Below are positions 25,599 to 34,284 of a DNA stretch of 38,608 bases, piece after piece. Under the pieces are notes generated by a model that was not told the DNA's origin, did not search any database, and saw only the letters and a program-made list of their open reading frames with translations. Within the stretch, counting starts at the first letter, position 1, and each line of letters begins with the position of its first letter. The DNA is taken from positions 1-38,608 of the forward strand of contig JAJXVS010000002.1 of the NCBI GenBank assembly GCA_021782015.1. The letters are read 5' to 3'. This DNA comes from a bacterium (GTDB lineage Bacteria > Spirochaetota > Spirochaetia > Treponematales > Rectinemataceae). A program made the position numbers and the translations under genes.

Positions 25599-27304
25599 GC
25601 GCCCGCGCCAGTCCCGAGGAGCCTCGCGTAGGCCGCCAGAGCCGAGTCGGCGGCCGAGGCCGCCAGCGCCGAGTCGGCGGCCGAGGCCGCCAGAGCCGAG
25701 TCGGCGGCCGAGGCCGCAGCGGTCCCTGTATCCAGCGCGAGGACCTTTTTCGCGAGGACCTTGCCGAGCTGGACGCCCTCCTGGTCGAAGGAATTGAGGT
25801 TCCAGGCAAAGCCCTGAAAGGCGACCTTGTTCTCGAAATGGGCGAGAAGGGCACCCAGGGCCCGCGCGTCGAGCCTGTCGCCGTGGATCAGGGTCGAAGG
25901 GCGCCCGCCGGGGAAATTCTTCGAGGCATCGGTGCCGACCTTCTCTTCGACCTCGGCCTTGCCCATCGCGAAGGCGAGTATCTGGGCGGCCAGATTGGCG
26001 TTGAGCTTGGCACGGCCCGTGGAGCCTTCGGACCGCGAGTCCCTGGAGGCCTGGTTCTCCCGAAATCCTATGAATTGGAGGGGAATAATGTCCGTGCCCT
26101 GGTGGAGGAGCTGGTAGAAGGAGTGCTGACCGTTGGTCCCCGGCTCGCCGAAGATCACGGGGCCCGTCGAGTACGCGAGGGGCGACCCGAAGCGGTTGAC
26201 GCGTTTGCCGTTGGATTCCATGTCGAGCTGCTGGAGGTGGGCGGGAAAGCGCGAGAGAGCCTCCGAGTAGGGGAGGATGGCCGTCACGGGCCGGCCCGCC
26301 CCGTTGCGGTACCAGACCCCGATGAGGGCGTCGAGGAGGGCGGCGTTTTTGCGGGGATTGGGCTCGAGGGCCAGGAGGTCTTCCTCGTGGGCGCCGCGGA
26401 GGAGCTCCGCGAAGGTCTCGGGACCGAAGGCGAGGGAGAGGATGAGGCCGCCCACGGCGCTCGTCGAGGAATAACGGCCGCCGATGAAGTCGTCCATGAA
26501 AAAAGAGGCGAGGAAATTCGGGCTCTTGGCGAGGGGGCTCGTCTCGCTCGTCACGGCGACGAAGTGCCGCGCCGGATCGAGGCCGGCGGCGGCAAGCCTG
26601 CTTCGCACGAGGGTCTCGTTGGCCAGGGTCTCCTGTGTCGTCCCGGATTTCGACACAAGTATGAAGAGGCTCGAGGCGAGGTCGATGGAGCCAATGACGG
26701 AGTCGGCGTCGTCGGGATCGACGTTCGAGATGAAGCGGGCCCCGATCGTGGCGCGTCCGGCGGCCTTCTCGGCGCGCTCCAGTGCCAGGTAGAGGGCGCG
26801 GGGCCCGAGATCCGAGCCGCCGATGCCGACCTGGACGGCCGTCGCGAAGGGCTTCCCGGTCGAACCCCGAATTTCTCCCGAGCGCACCTTCAGGGCGAAG
26901 TCGGAAATCTTCTTCCGCTCGCCTTCGTAGAACTCGTGGTAGTTCCTTCCATTTTTCACGACGGGCCCGGCGAGTTCCCCGCGGGCCAGATGGTGGAGCA
27001 CCATGCGCTTTTCGCCGGTGTTCATCACTTCACCCTCGGCGAGGAGAGCGAGTTTTTCGACGAGTTCCTGCTCCCTTGCGAGGTCGCCGAGGAGTTCGAG
27101 GAGGGCTTCGTCGACAGGGGTCGCCGCATAATTGAAGGAGAGGCCCCCTCCCATCCGGATCTCGCAGGCGCCCACGCGCTCAGCGTCGAGGCGCAGAGGC
27201 TCGGCGCGCACCGCTTGGCCGCGGTCGCGGGTTTTCGCCTCGGCCCCGCGCCCCAGAATTTTCCTTCCCGCCTCGCTCTGGTCGAAGTCCCTGTAGTGCG
27301 GCAT
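25595..27304 (-). CDS. pgi: Glucose-6-phosphate isomerase
   Basis: VGIGGSDLGPRALYLAL, VSKSGTTQETLANE, GGRYSSTSAVGGL, PFNQ-region equivalent FGEPGTNGQHSFYQLLHQGTDIIPLQFIG; ATG at 27304 from homology-like N-terminus MPHYRDFDQSEAG. Confidence 0.95.
   Translation of the reverse strand: MPHYRDFDQSEAGRKILGRGAEAKTRDRGQAVRAEPLRLDAERVGACEIRMGGGLSFNYAATPVDEALLELLGDLAREQELVEKLALLAEGEVMNTGEKRMVLHHLARGELAGPVVKNGRNYHEFYEGERKKISDFALKVRSGEIRGSTGKPFATAVQVGIGGSDLGPRALYLALERAEKAAGRATIGARFISNVDPDDADSVIGSIDLASSLFILVSKSGTTQETLANETLVRSRLAAAGLDPARHFVAVTSETSPLAKSPNFLASFFMDDFIGGRYSSTSAVGGLILSLAFGPETFAELLRGAHEEDLLALEPNPRKNAALLDALIGVWYRNGAGRPVTAILPYSEALSRFPAHLQQLDMESNGKRVNRFGSPLAYSTGPVIFGEPGTNGQHSFYQLLHQGTDIIPLQFIGFRENQASRDSRSEGSTGRAKLNANLAAQILAFAMGKAEVEEKVGTDASKNFPGGRPSTLIHGDRLDARALGALLAHFENKVAFQGFAWNLNSFDQEGVQLGKVLAKKVLALDTGTAAASAADSALAASAADSALAASAADSALAAYARLLGTGAGA
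25632..25712 (-). repeat. 27-bp x 3 in-frame tandem repeat near pgi C-terminus
   Basis: GCCGCCAGAGCCGAGTCGGCGGCCGAG three tandem copies (one substitution) encoding (SAADSALAA)3. Confidence 0.97.
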
Positions 27305-27464
27305 CGTCTTACCCCTTTCGCTTCCATCGCTCAGGCTTCCGCCCCGTCGGCAGGAATGCCTTTCCGCCCGATCCATACTAGCCTTCGCCTCCGCCTTCTT
27401 CAATCCGGATTCATGAACATCCCGTCCCCGCCGACAATGATGAGTAGGACTAGGAGAGCGGATC

Positions 27465-28676
27465 ATGGCTGCAGAAATTGACAATGTCGAAAGGGAATTC
27501 GTCCTCACCGAAGCCAGGCAGCGAGGCGAACGCTTTCGCCTTCACGCGCCCGGACGCACGGGAACGGCCTTCCTCGACTCGGTGGGCAGGGAAACGCTCG
27601 TCTTCTCTCCCCTTGCCGAATCGACGTCACGCTTCCGGGCCGGTGAGGGGGTCAGCGTGCATTTTAGACTGCACGAACAGGATTTCGCCTTCGGAGCGGT
27701 GGTCTGGAAGGCCTCGGGCCCCCGTTTCGAGCTGCGGCCCCAGGGTGGGCTGTATCGCGGTCTTGAAAGGCGCTGGCCCCGCATTCCCGAACCCTCGGGC
27801 CTGATGGCGGAGCTCCTCGTGCCCGATTGCATGGCTACAGCCTCCTTCCCTCGAAGTCTCGATTTCGCCGAAATCATCCAGCCCGAGGAGACCGCGGGTC
27901 TCGATACAAAAGATCTCGGCAGCCTTATCGGGAGTTTCCGGGCATCGGCTTCCCATCTGGCCTCGAGCAGCCGTCTTCGGATGCTGCACGACGGGGCCGG
28001 ACCCGAAAACAGGGCCGAAGCCGTCGCCGCGCGCTTCGGGCGCATCCTGTACGTGCCCGCTGGCTGGTCGCCCGGCTTCCTGGAGCGCGATCCCTCGGGG
28101 TATGATCGCCTCGTGACCGAATCGATGGTGCTCGCCGCCGAGGGCATCGAGGCCCTGAGCGGCGAGACTGAACTCTTTCGATTCATCAGGGGCGAGGCGA
28201 GGGAGGGCATCGGGTCATTCTTGATCTGCCCCGTGGTGTACTGGCGCTCCGTTGTAGCCTTCGTCCAGCTTGCCAACGGCCCTGACCGCCCTCGCCCCCT
28301 CGACGACGAAGCCATTCGCCTGGCCTGGGTCTTCTCCCGCCAACTCGCCTGGTTCTTGCGGCATCACGCCTATTTCGGCGGCGAGGAGCGACAATTGGCA
28401 GCCAAGGCCGAAATTCACGACGCGAGCCCCGGAGGGCTTCAGATCAGCCTCGATCCGGAACTTCCCCTTCTGCGGCCAGGCTCCCGCTTCGACCTCAGGC
28501 TGCATTTTCCCCGCGGCCAACTTCCCTGCCGGGCTCGCGTGACGCGACGCATCGAAAGGGGAGGGCGGATTCGCTATGGCCTCTCGCTTGAAGGCCTTGC
28601 TCCCCTTACGTTGAACGCGTTGGAAAAAGGATTCTACGGCCAATCAGAATCACTGTTGCCGGATGAGCGGGCCTGA
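27465..28676 (+). CDS. PilZ-like domain protein (two-domain, spirochete DUF1577-like)
   Basis: N-terminal YcgR-N-like beta region; C-terminal AEIHDASPGGLQISL...LPCRARVTRRIERGGRIRYGLSLEGL resembles PilZ DxSxxG segment. Confidence 0.65.
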   Translation: MAAEIDNVEREFVLTEARQRGERFRLHAPGRTGTAFLDSVGRETLVFSPLAESTSRFRAGEGVSVHFRLHEQDFAFGAVVWKASGPRFELRPQGGLYRGLERRWPRIPEPSGLMAELLVPDCMATASFPRSLDFAEIIQPEETAGLDTKDLGSLIGSFRASASHLASSSRLRMLHDGAGPENRAEAVAARFGRILYVPAGWSPGFLERDPSGYDRLVTESMVLAAEGIEALSGETELFRFIRGEAREGIGSFLICPVVYWRSVVAFVQLANGPDRPRPLDDEAIRLAWVFSRQLAWFLRHHAYFGGEERQLAAKAEIHDASPGGLQISLDPELPLLRPGSRFDLRLHFPRGQLPCRARVTRRIERGGRIRYGLSLEGLAPLTLNALEKGFYGQSESLLPDERA

Positions 28677-28885
28677 TGGATCTCAACGGTTACATCGACC
28701 TATCGATCAAGGTCCTTACGGATTGGCGTGTCCTCATCTGTACCGGCGCCGTCCTCCTCGTCTGGGCCATATTTCGCAGTGTCGGCGTCATCGTTCGGCG
28801 GAAACCTCGCGGCTATGCCCGTCCGAAGGCCCCCTCCCCCTCGCGGAAACCGAAGACCGAGGCTGAAGAAGGCCCTCCCTCATAG
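28676..28885 (+). CDS. Small single-TM protein, unknown function
   Basis: TATGG-type overlap with upstream gene; TM VLICTGAVLLVWAIFRSVGVIV followed by basic tail. Confidence 0.65.
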   Translation: MDLNGYIDLSIKVLTDWRVLICTGAVLLVWAIFRSVGVIVRRKPRGYARPKAPSPSRKPKTEAEEGPPS

Positions 28886-28900
28886 GCCCAGCCGCGGCCT

Positions 28901-30532
28901 TCATGACGGCAGCCGGGCTTCACGCGACCGCTTCCCTTCACTATTCGTTTCGAGGCAGCCCTTCCAGAGACGGCCTTTCCTTTCGATCAGGCGACCCTCC
29001 GCGATGAGGGAGCGAAGGGCAGCGCCAACCTCCTCCCTATGCCAGCCTTCGAGGTTCCCCGCCTCCGGAAGGGGAAAAGGCTCGCGGCCCGGACTGGCCC
29101 AGAGAGGGCTCTTCTCGCGGCACAGCCTCTCCGCGCTCGCCTCGCGATCCCAGCGCCTCGGGTGACGAGCGACAAATCGCATGATTTCTTCCTCCCCTTC
29201 GTAGGTCTCGCGCGCACTTCCGTCGCAGCGGTCGCAGCCCTGACAGTCGCCGTCGATCCCCGCCCCGAGGAGGGAAAGTAGCCCCCTTCGGCGACAGCCC
29301 TCTCCCTCGCGGGCCCAGGCGAGAAAGGCTTCCCTTCGCCTGTTTCGCCCCTCATCCTTTTCCCTTCCCCGCCTTTCATCCCGACCGAGGAGGAGAATTG
29401 CCCTGGCGGAGAGGCCGTCGCGGCCTGACCTTCCGGCCTCCTGCACATAGGCCTCCACGCTGGCCGGAGCCTCCCAGTGAATCACCGTCCTTATGTTTTT
29501 CTTGTCCACACCCATGCCATATGCACAGGTCGCGACCAGAATGCCCGAGGGCGATTCGAGAAACCAGGCTTCTGTGGCCCGCTTTTCCGGCGCTTCGAGG
29601 CCGGCGTGATAGAGCCGGACATCGAGGTCCGGCCGCCGCGACCTGATGGTCGCCGCGATCTTTTCGACCCCCCGACGCGATGAGGCGAAAACGATGAGGG
29701 GACGGGCCTCGCTCGCAAGAAGGCGGAACAGGCTGTGGCTTCGGGATAAAGTAGGCGCGATCGACCAGTGGATATTCGGCCTGTCGGGATTGCCAGCGAC
29801 AAGACGCCATGGTCGATCGCCGAAAAGTCTCCTTGCCACCGCCTCGAGAACGAGGGGGCTCGCGGTGGCCGTGAAGGCGCTGATATATCGAGGCAGAATC
29901 GCCTCGGCGATGGCTCCGATTTCCAGATATGCCGGCCTGAAGGTCTCGCCCCATTCCGTGACGCAATGCGCCTCGTCGACGGCCAAGTGGTCGATGCCGA
30001 TTCCCGCAAGCTGCTCTCGAAGCTCCATCGACGCGAGCACCTCCGGATTGGCGATCGCGATCGGCGCCTTCCCGGAGCGAAGCGCCTCCAGCCCGGCCGC
30101 CCTTTCCTCAGGCGATTGCCCCCCACGAAACACGGCCGTCGCGATGCCCGCCTGTGCCAGGCGGCGTCGCTGGTCCTCCATCAGGGCGAGCAAAGGATAC
30201 AGCACCAGAGTCGGCCTTCCCAAAACGAGGGCCGGCGCCTGAAAGCAGAGCGACTTGCCCGCTCCCGTCGGCAGGATGACCATTTGGCGCGAAGGGGCTG
30301 CCTCGGGCCGGCCGCCGGCCTCCAGGTCAGGGCCGCCGGCCTCCAGGTCAGGGCCGCCGGCCTCCAGGTCAGGGCCGCCGGCCTCCAGGTCAGGGCGCGA
30401 GCCGTCAAAGGGGCCCTCCCGATCCCCAGCCCCTTCCAGCAGATTGGCTATCGCCAAACGCTGCAGAGGATGGAAGTCCTTGATCCCAAAACGCTCACGC
30501 GCAAGGACAAGAGTCCTTTCGATATCGTCCAT
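28901..30532 (-). CDS. recQ: RecQ-family ATP-dependent DNA helicase
   Basis: FHPLQRLAIANLL, ILPTGAGKSLCFQAPAL, AVDEAHCVTEWGETFRPAYLEI, TCAYGMGVDKKNIRTVIHWEAPASVEAYVQEAGRSGRDG. Confidence 0.94.
   Translation of the reverse strand: MDDIERTLVLARERFGIKDFHPLQRLAIANLLEGAGDREGPFDGSRPDLEAGGPDLEAGGPDLEAGGPDLEAGGRPEAAPSRQMVILPTGAGKSLCFQAPALVLGRPTLVLYPLLALMEDQRRRLAQAGIATAVFRGGQSPEERAAGLEALRSGKAPIAIANPEVLASMELREQLAGIGIDHLAVDEAHCVTEWGETFRPAYLEIGAIAEAILPRYISAFTATASPLVLEAVARRLFGDRPWRLVAGNPDRPNIHWSIAPTLSRSHSLFRLLASEARPLIVFASSRRGVEKIAATIRSRRPDLDVRLYHAGLEAPEKRATEAWFLESPSGILVATCAYGMGVDKKNIRTVIHWEAPASVEAYVQEAGRSGRDGLSARAILLLGRDERRGREKDEGRNRRREAFLAWAREGEGCRRRGLLSLLGAGIDGDCQGCDRCDGSARETYEGEEEIMRFVARHPRRWDREASAERLCREKSPLWASPGREPFPLPEAGNLEGWHREEVGAALRSLIAEGRLIERKGRLWKGCLETNSEGKRSREARLPS
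30311..30394 (-). repeat. 21-bp x 4 in-frame tandem repeat in recQ
   Basis: GCCGCCGGCCTCCAGGTCAGG four identical tandem copies encoding (PDLEAGG)4 just before helicase motif I. Confidence 0.98.
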
Positions 30533-30651
30533 GCTATCAGGACGTTCGCGGGAGTGCCGAATGCTTCAGATGAGGCGCTTTTTTCCTGTCCGCGACGGGG
30601 CCACGGAGAATGGGATATCCAAGTCTCGACTGATTCGGGTGAGGTCCCGCC

Positions 30652-31308
30652 TCACCCCTCACCCTCAAGGCCGATCCGGGGGCAGAACCCCGCAAGCGGG
30701 CAGGTGGGGCATTCGGGCTTGCGGGCGCGGCAGACAAATTTCCCGTGACGATTGATCGCGTGGGACAGGCGCGTCCAATTCGCCCTTTCGACATTGTCGG
30801 CGATGATCTTTTCCACCAGTGCAGGATCGGCCTTTTCGGCTATTCCGAGGCGACGCGAGACGCGGAGCACGTGGGTGTCGACGATGATGCCGGGCTGTCC
30901 GAAGCAGGAGGAAAGCACGAGGTTGGCTGTCTTTCTCCCGACGCCCGGCAGGATAAGAAGCTCCTCCATGCTGGCAGGCACCTGCCCTCCGTGGCTTTCG
31001 ACGAGGATTGCCGCCGATTCCCTGAGATGCCTGGCCTTTGTCTTCCAGAAGCCGATGCTCCGGATCGCGGCTTCCAATTCGGGAATTTCCGCTTCCGCCA
31101 TCGATGGGGCATCGGGCCAACGTTCGAAGAGGGCCGGGGTCACGCGGTTCACCTGCTCGTCGGTGCATTGGGCCGAAAGGACGACCGAGCACAGGAGTTC
31201 GAAGCAGGTATTGTAGTTGAGGAGGGCCTTTGCGTCCGGCCACAGGGGGCCGAGAAGGGCCAGGGTCTTCGCGAGAATGCGGGATCTGTCGTGGCTTGCG
31301 TATGTCAC
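30652..31308 (-). CDS. nth: Endonuclease III
   Basis: HhH LPGVGRKTANLVLS, VDTHVLRVSRRLG, FeS loop C-X6-C-X2-C-X5-C (CRARKPECPTCPLAGFC). Confidence 0.96.
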   Translation of the reverse strand: MTYASHDRSRILAKTLALLGPLWPDAKALLNYNTCFELLCSVVLSAQCTDEQVNRVTPALFERWPDAPSMAEAEIPELEAAIRSIGFWKTKARHLRESAAILVESHGGQVPASMEELLILPGVGRKTANLVLSSCFGQPGIIVDTHVLRVSRRLGIAEKADPALVEKIIADNVERANWTRLSHAINRHGKFVCRARKPECPTCPLAGFCPRIGLEGEG

Positions 31309-31372
31309 CTCGCCACTGTAGCCGCCCCCGCCCCCTCGCGGAAGCGCCCCTGTTCTGGGGGCGCCGGTGCGC

Positions 31373-31400
31373 TTGCATTGCTGGCGGGCCGTTCTATACT
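31373..31400 (+). promoter_or_regulatory. Candidate sigma70-like promoter for the secreted-protein gene
   Basis: TTGCAT - 16 bp - TATACT, 22 bp before ATG at 31422. Confidence 0.5.
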
Positions 31401-31421
31401 AGTGGATGCATGGAGGATTGA

Positions 31422-31814
31422 ATGAAGCGAAGGATCGTCTTCTTAGCGCTCTTGGTCGCGCTTGCCCTCGGCTTGGCCGCCGATACCTCGGCCTATTACC
31501 CAATCCGTCTCGATGTGATGAAGATCTATTCCCACGCGGATGGCTACCGGCTTGTCTACCGCCAGGGCCCGATGGGCATGGCCGATGTCTACATTCCGAT
31601 CGGCTGGTTTGTGCCGGGCGGCAAGGCCGAGATCATTTTTGGTCATGATACGGCCTATCCCTATGCCATGGTCTTTTATAAAGATGGAGTCTTTGATCAC
31701 ATCAAGATTTATGCCTCGAGCACGAGGACCGATAGCAGCTGGGGTGTCCTCGATCCCACTGCGGGAAAGGCCAAGTTCGAGAATATAAAGGACCTTCAAA
31801 TCAAGTTCGATTAG
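31422..31814 (+). CDS. Small secreted protein of unknown function
   Basis: Signal peptide MKRRIVFLALLVALALGLAADTSA, beta-rich mature region. Confidence 0.75.
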   Translation: MKRRIVFLALLVALALGLAADTSAYYPIRLDVMKIYSHADGYRLVYRQGPMGMADVYIPIGWFVPGGKAEIIFGHDTAYPYAMVFYKDGVFDHIKIYASSTRTDSSWGVLDPTAGKAKFENIKDLQIKFD

Positions 31815-31973
31815 GGCCTCAAAGAAGAGGAAGCGTCGGGAATCGCGTGCCGAAGCCGTTTTGTCCCTTCCGGGTCTGGGCGACGGGCCCCTCCTTCGGT
31901 ACTATAGGCGCTACGATTGAGTTCGAGGCCTTCCGCAATGGCATCGGGCCGGATCGGAAAGGACTTCTCTCCC

Positions 31974-33146
31974 ATGTTCGATCTCGCGAAACTGCGCGAT
32001 GCCTTGGTCGGTTCGGGCGCCGACTACTGGCTTTTCTGCAACTTCCACCATCGCGATCCGCTCTCTGACAGGATTTTGGAACTCTCTCCCTCGACGACCA
32101 ACAGCCGTTGGTGGTTTTATTTCGTCCCCGCGACAGGCGAGCCTCTTCGCCTCGTCCACGGGGTCGAGGCCGGGGCCCTCGATTCCCTCCCCGGCAGCCT
32201 CTTGCGCTACGATTCCCGGGCCGCTCTCGAGGCCGCCCTGGCTCGCTTCAAGGGAAAGCGGGTCGGGGTCCAGTGGTCAGAGACCGTCTCGGCCATCTCC
32301 ACCCTCGATCATGGCATGGCCCGCCTCCTCGAATCGGCCGGCATTGTCCTCGTCCCGGCCGACACCCTGGTCCAGCGTCTTTCGGGCCGCATCGACGCAG
32401 CTGGAATTGCAAGCCACGAGAAGGCGGCGGCCAATCTTTACGAAATCGTGCGCCGGGTCTGGGCCCGCATCGACGATCGCTTCAGGCGTCGGGAAAGGCT
32501 AACCGAGCTTGAGGCCCAGGGCTGGATCCTTGGTCTTTTTGAGGAGATGGGCATGGAGACCGATCATCCGCCCATCGTCGGCGCGGGAGTTCATACGAAT
32601 GATCCCCACTTCGCCCCCGATCGGGCCGTCGATCGTGCCTTCGTCGAGGGTGACATCGTCCAGCTCGACCTCTGGGCCAAATTGAAGGCTCCCGCAGCTG
32701 TCTATGCCGACATTTCCTGGCTTGGCGTTTTCGGCAGCTCGGTTCCCGAAAAGGCCCTGGCTCCCTTCGACGCCCTCATCGCGGCCAGGGATGGGGCCGT
32801 ATCCTTCATCTCCGCAGCCAGCGAAGGCGGTCGCCGTTTGAGCGGCGCCGAGGTCGATGCCCATGTTCGAAACGGCCTCATCGCCGCCGGCTATGCCGGA
32901 GCCCTCCGCCATCGCACGGGGCACGGCATCGATCTCGAGGTCCACGGCTCTGGCGCCAACCTCGATTCGGTCGAATTTCCAGACCATCGCGAACTCATCG
33001 ATGGAGCCTGCTTCTCGGTCGAGCCGGGGCTGTATTTCGAGGATTTCGGCCTACGCACCGAAATCGATGTCTACATGAAGGATGGCAGACCCCTCGTGTC
33101 CGGCGGGAAGCCCCAGGCCGCCTTCCTCCTCTGTGGTCGCCCATGA
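31974..33146 (+). CDS. M24-family metallopeptidase (Xaa-Pro aminopeptidase-like)
   Basis: GAGVHTNDPHF, DIVQLDLWAKLKAPAAVYADISWLGVFG, HRTGHGIDLEVHGSG, FSVEPGLYFEDFGLRTEIDVYM; SD GGAAAGGA. Confidence 0.9.
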   Translation: MFDLAKLRDALVGSGADYWLFCNFHHRDPLSDRILELSPSTTNSRWWFYFVPATGEPLRLVHGVEAGALDSLPGSLLRYDSRAALEAALARFKGKRVGVQWSETVSAISTLDHGMARLLESAGIVLVPADTLVQRLSGRIDAAGIASHEKAAANLYEIVRRVWARIDDRFRRRERLTELEAQGWILGLFEEMGMETDHPPIVGAGVHTNDPHFAPDRAVDRAFVEGDIVQLDLWAKLKAPAAVYADISWLGVFGSSVPEKALAPFDALIAARDGAVSFISAASEGGRRLSGAEVDAHVRNGLIAAGYAGALRHRTGHGIDLEVHGSGANLDSVEFPDHRELIDGACFSVEPGLYFEDFGLRTEIDVYMKDGRPLVSGGKPQAAFLLCGRP

Positions 33147-34126
33147 AGCCCGTTCCCCCTGAGCTCCTCGAGTTCATCGACGATCATTCGGTATTCTTCG
33201 TCATCGGCCACAAGGAGCCCGACGGCGATTGCGTCGGTTCGCAGCTCGCCCTCGGTTCCTGGCTCAGGCGCCGCGGCAAGAAGATCGCGCTCTGCTCCTC
33301 CGGCCCCTTTACCCGCACCGAGATCATGCCCTTCGAGCATCGGTTTCAGCCCGTCGTTCCCGAGGTTGACGGCACGGAGAGGGCCGCCGCCATCATTCTC
33401 GACTGCTCGAGCATCAAGCGCATCGGTTCGATAGCCGACAGCCTGCCGAAGGTCCCCCTCGCCTTCATCGACCATCACGCCTCGGGAGAAGCCCAGGGCG
33501 ATGTGGTCTTCATCGACGATCGAGCTCCCTCGGTGACCACCCTCGTCCTGGCCCTCATCGAGGCGGCCGGCGACAAACCCACCAAGGAAGAAGCGGAATT
33601 CCTCTTTTTCGGGCTTTCCACCGACACCGGGTACTGGCGTCACCTCGATGAGGCTTCGACCGAAACCTGGCTGGCCGGTGCCCGTCTCGTCGCCGCCGGA
33701 GCCTCTCCCAAAAGAATTTACGCGATGATGAATGGGGGCAAGTCCCTCCTTTCGCGCAAGCTGATGGGCGAGTTCCTCACGCGCGTCGAGCCCCATTTCG
33801 ACGGCAAGCTCCTCGTTTCCTTCATGACTCTTGAAGACCAGCAGCAATTCGGCCTCGCGAGCCGCGATTCGGACATGCTCTACCAGCTCCTCCTCACGGT
33901 TTCGGGCTGCGAATCGGCCATGGTCATCCGGCAAGAAAGCGAAAGCGACTGCACCGTTGGCCTCCGCTCCCGCGAGAGGGTCGATGTCGGTTCCATCGCC
34001 GCCCGCTTCGGAGGGGGTGGGCACCGACTTGCGGCTGGCCTTTCCATCCGCGGTAAGGTCGAGGAGGTGCGCGACATGCTCCTCGAGGCCTTCGAGCCAT
34101 GGTTCAAGGATGAGGGGTTCTTGTAA
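33143..34126 (+). CDS. DHH/DHHA1 phosphoesterase (NrnA-like nanoRNase/pAp phosphatase)
   Basis: GHKEPDGDCVGSQLAL, FIDHHAS, STDTGYWRH, GGGGHRLAAG; ATGA overlap with the M24 gene. Confidence 0.93.
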   Translation: MKPVPPELLEFIDDHSVFFVIGHKEPDGDCVGSQLALGSWLRRRGKKIALCSSGPFTRTEIMPFEHRFQPVVPEVDGTERAAAIILDCSSIKRIGSIADSLPKVPLAFIDHHASGEAQGDVVFIDDRAPSVTTLVLALIEAAGDKPTKEEAEFLFFGLSTDTGYWRHLDEASTETWLAGARLVAAGASPKRIYAMMNGGKSLLSRKLMGEFLTRVEPHFDGKLLVSFMTLEDQQQFGLASRDSDMLYQLLLTVSGCESAMVIRQESESDCTVGLRSRERVDVGSIAARFGGGGHRLAAGLSIRGKVEEVRDMLLEAFEPWFKDEGFL

Positions 34127-34284
34127 GCGAATGTAAGCATTCTCCGGCGCTCCCTGTCTCCGATTTCGATTTCGGTTTCTCCTCCGGAGCTATTTCACGT
34201 GGCTCAGCAGGCTTGGTTGTGCCCCCTTTTCGTCCTCACCTCGGGTGGCATGTCTTGTGCATGTCCCTCGCCGGGGGGAAAACC

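Noticed and set aside
25838-27481. 547-aa plus-strand ORF antisense to pgi
   Set aside because: Shadow ORF; pgi motifs are on the minus strand.
30311-30394. CRISPR-like array
   Set aside because: Direct repeats are contiguous with no spacers and encode protein in frame with recQ.
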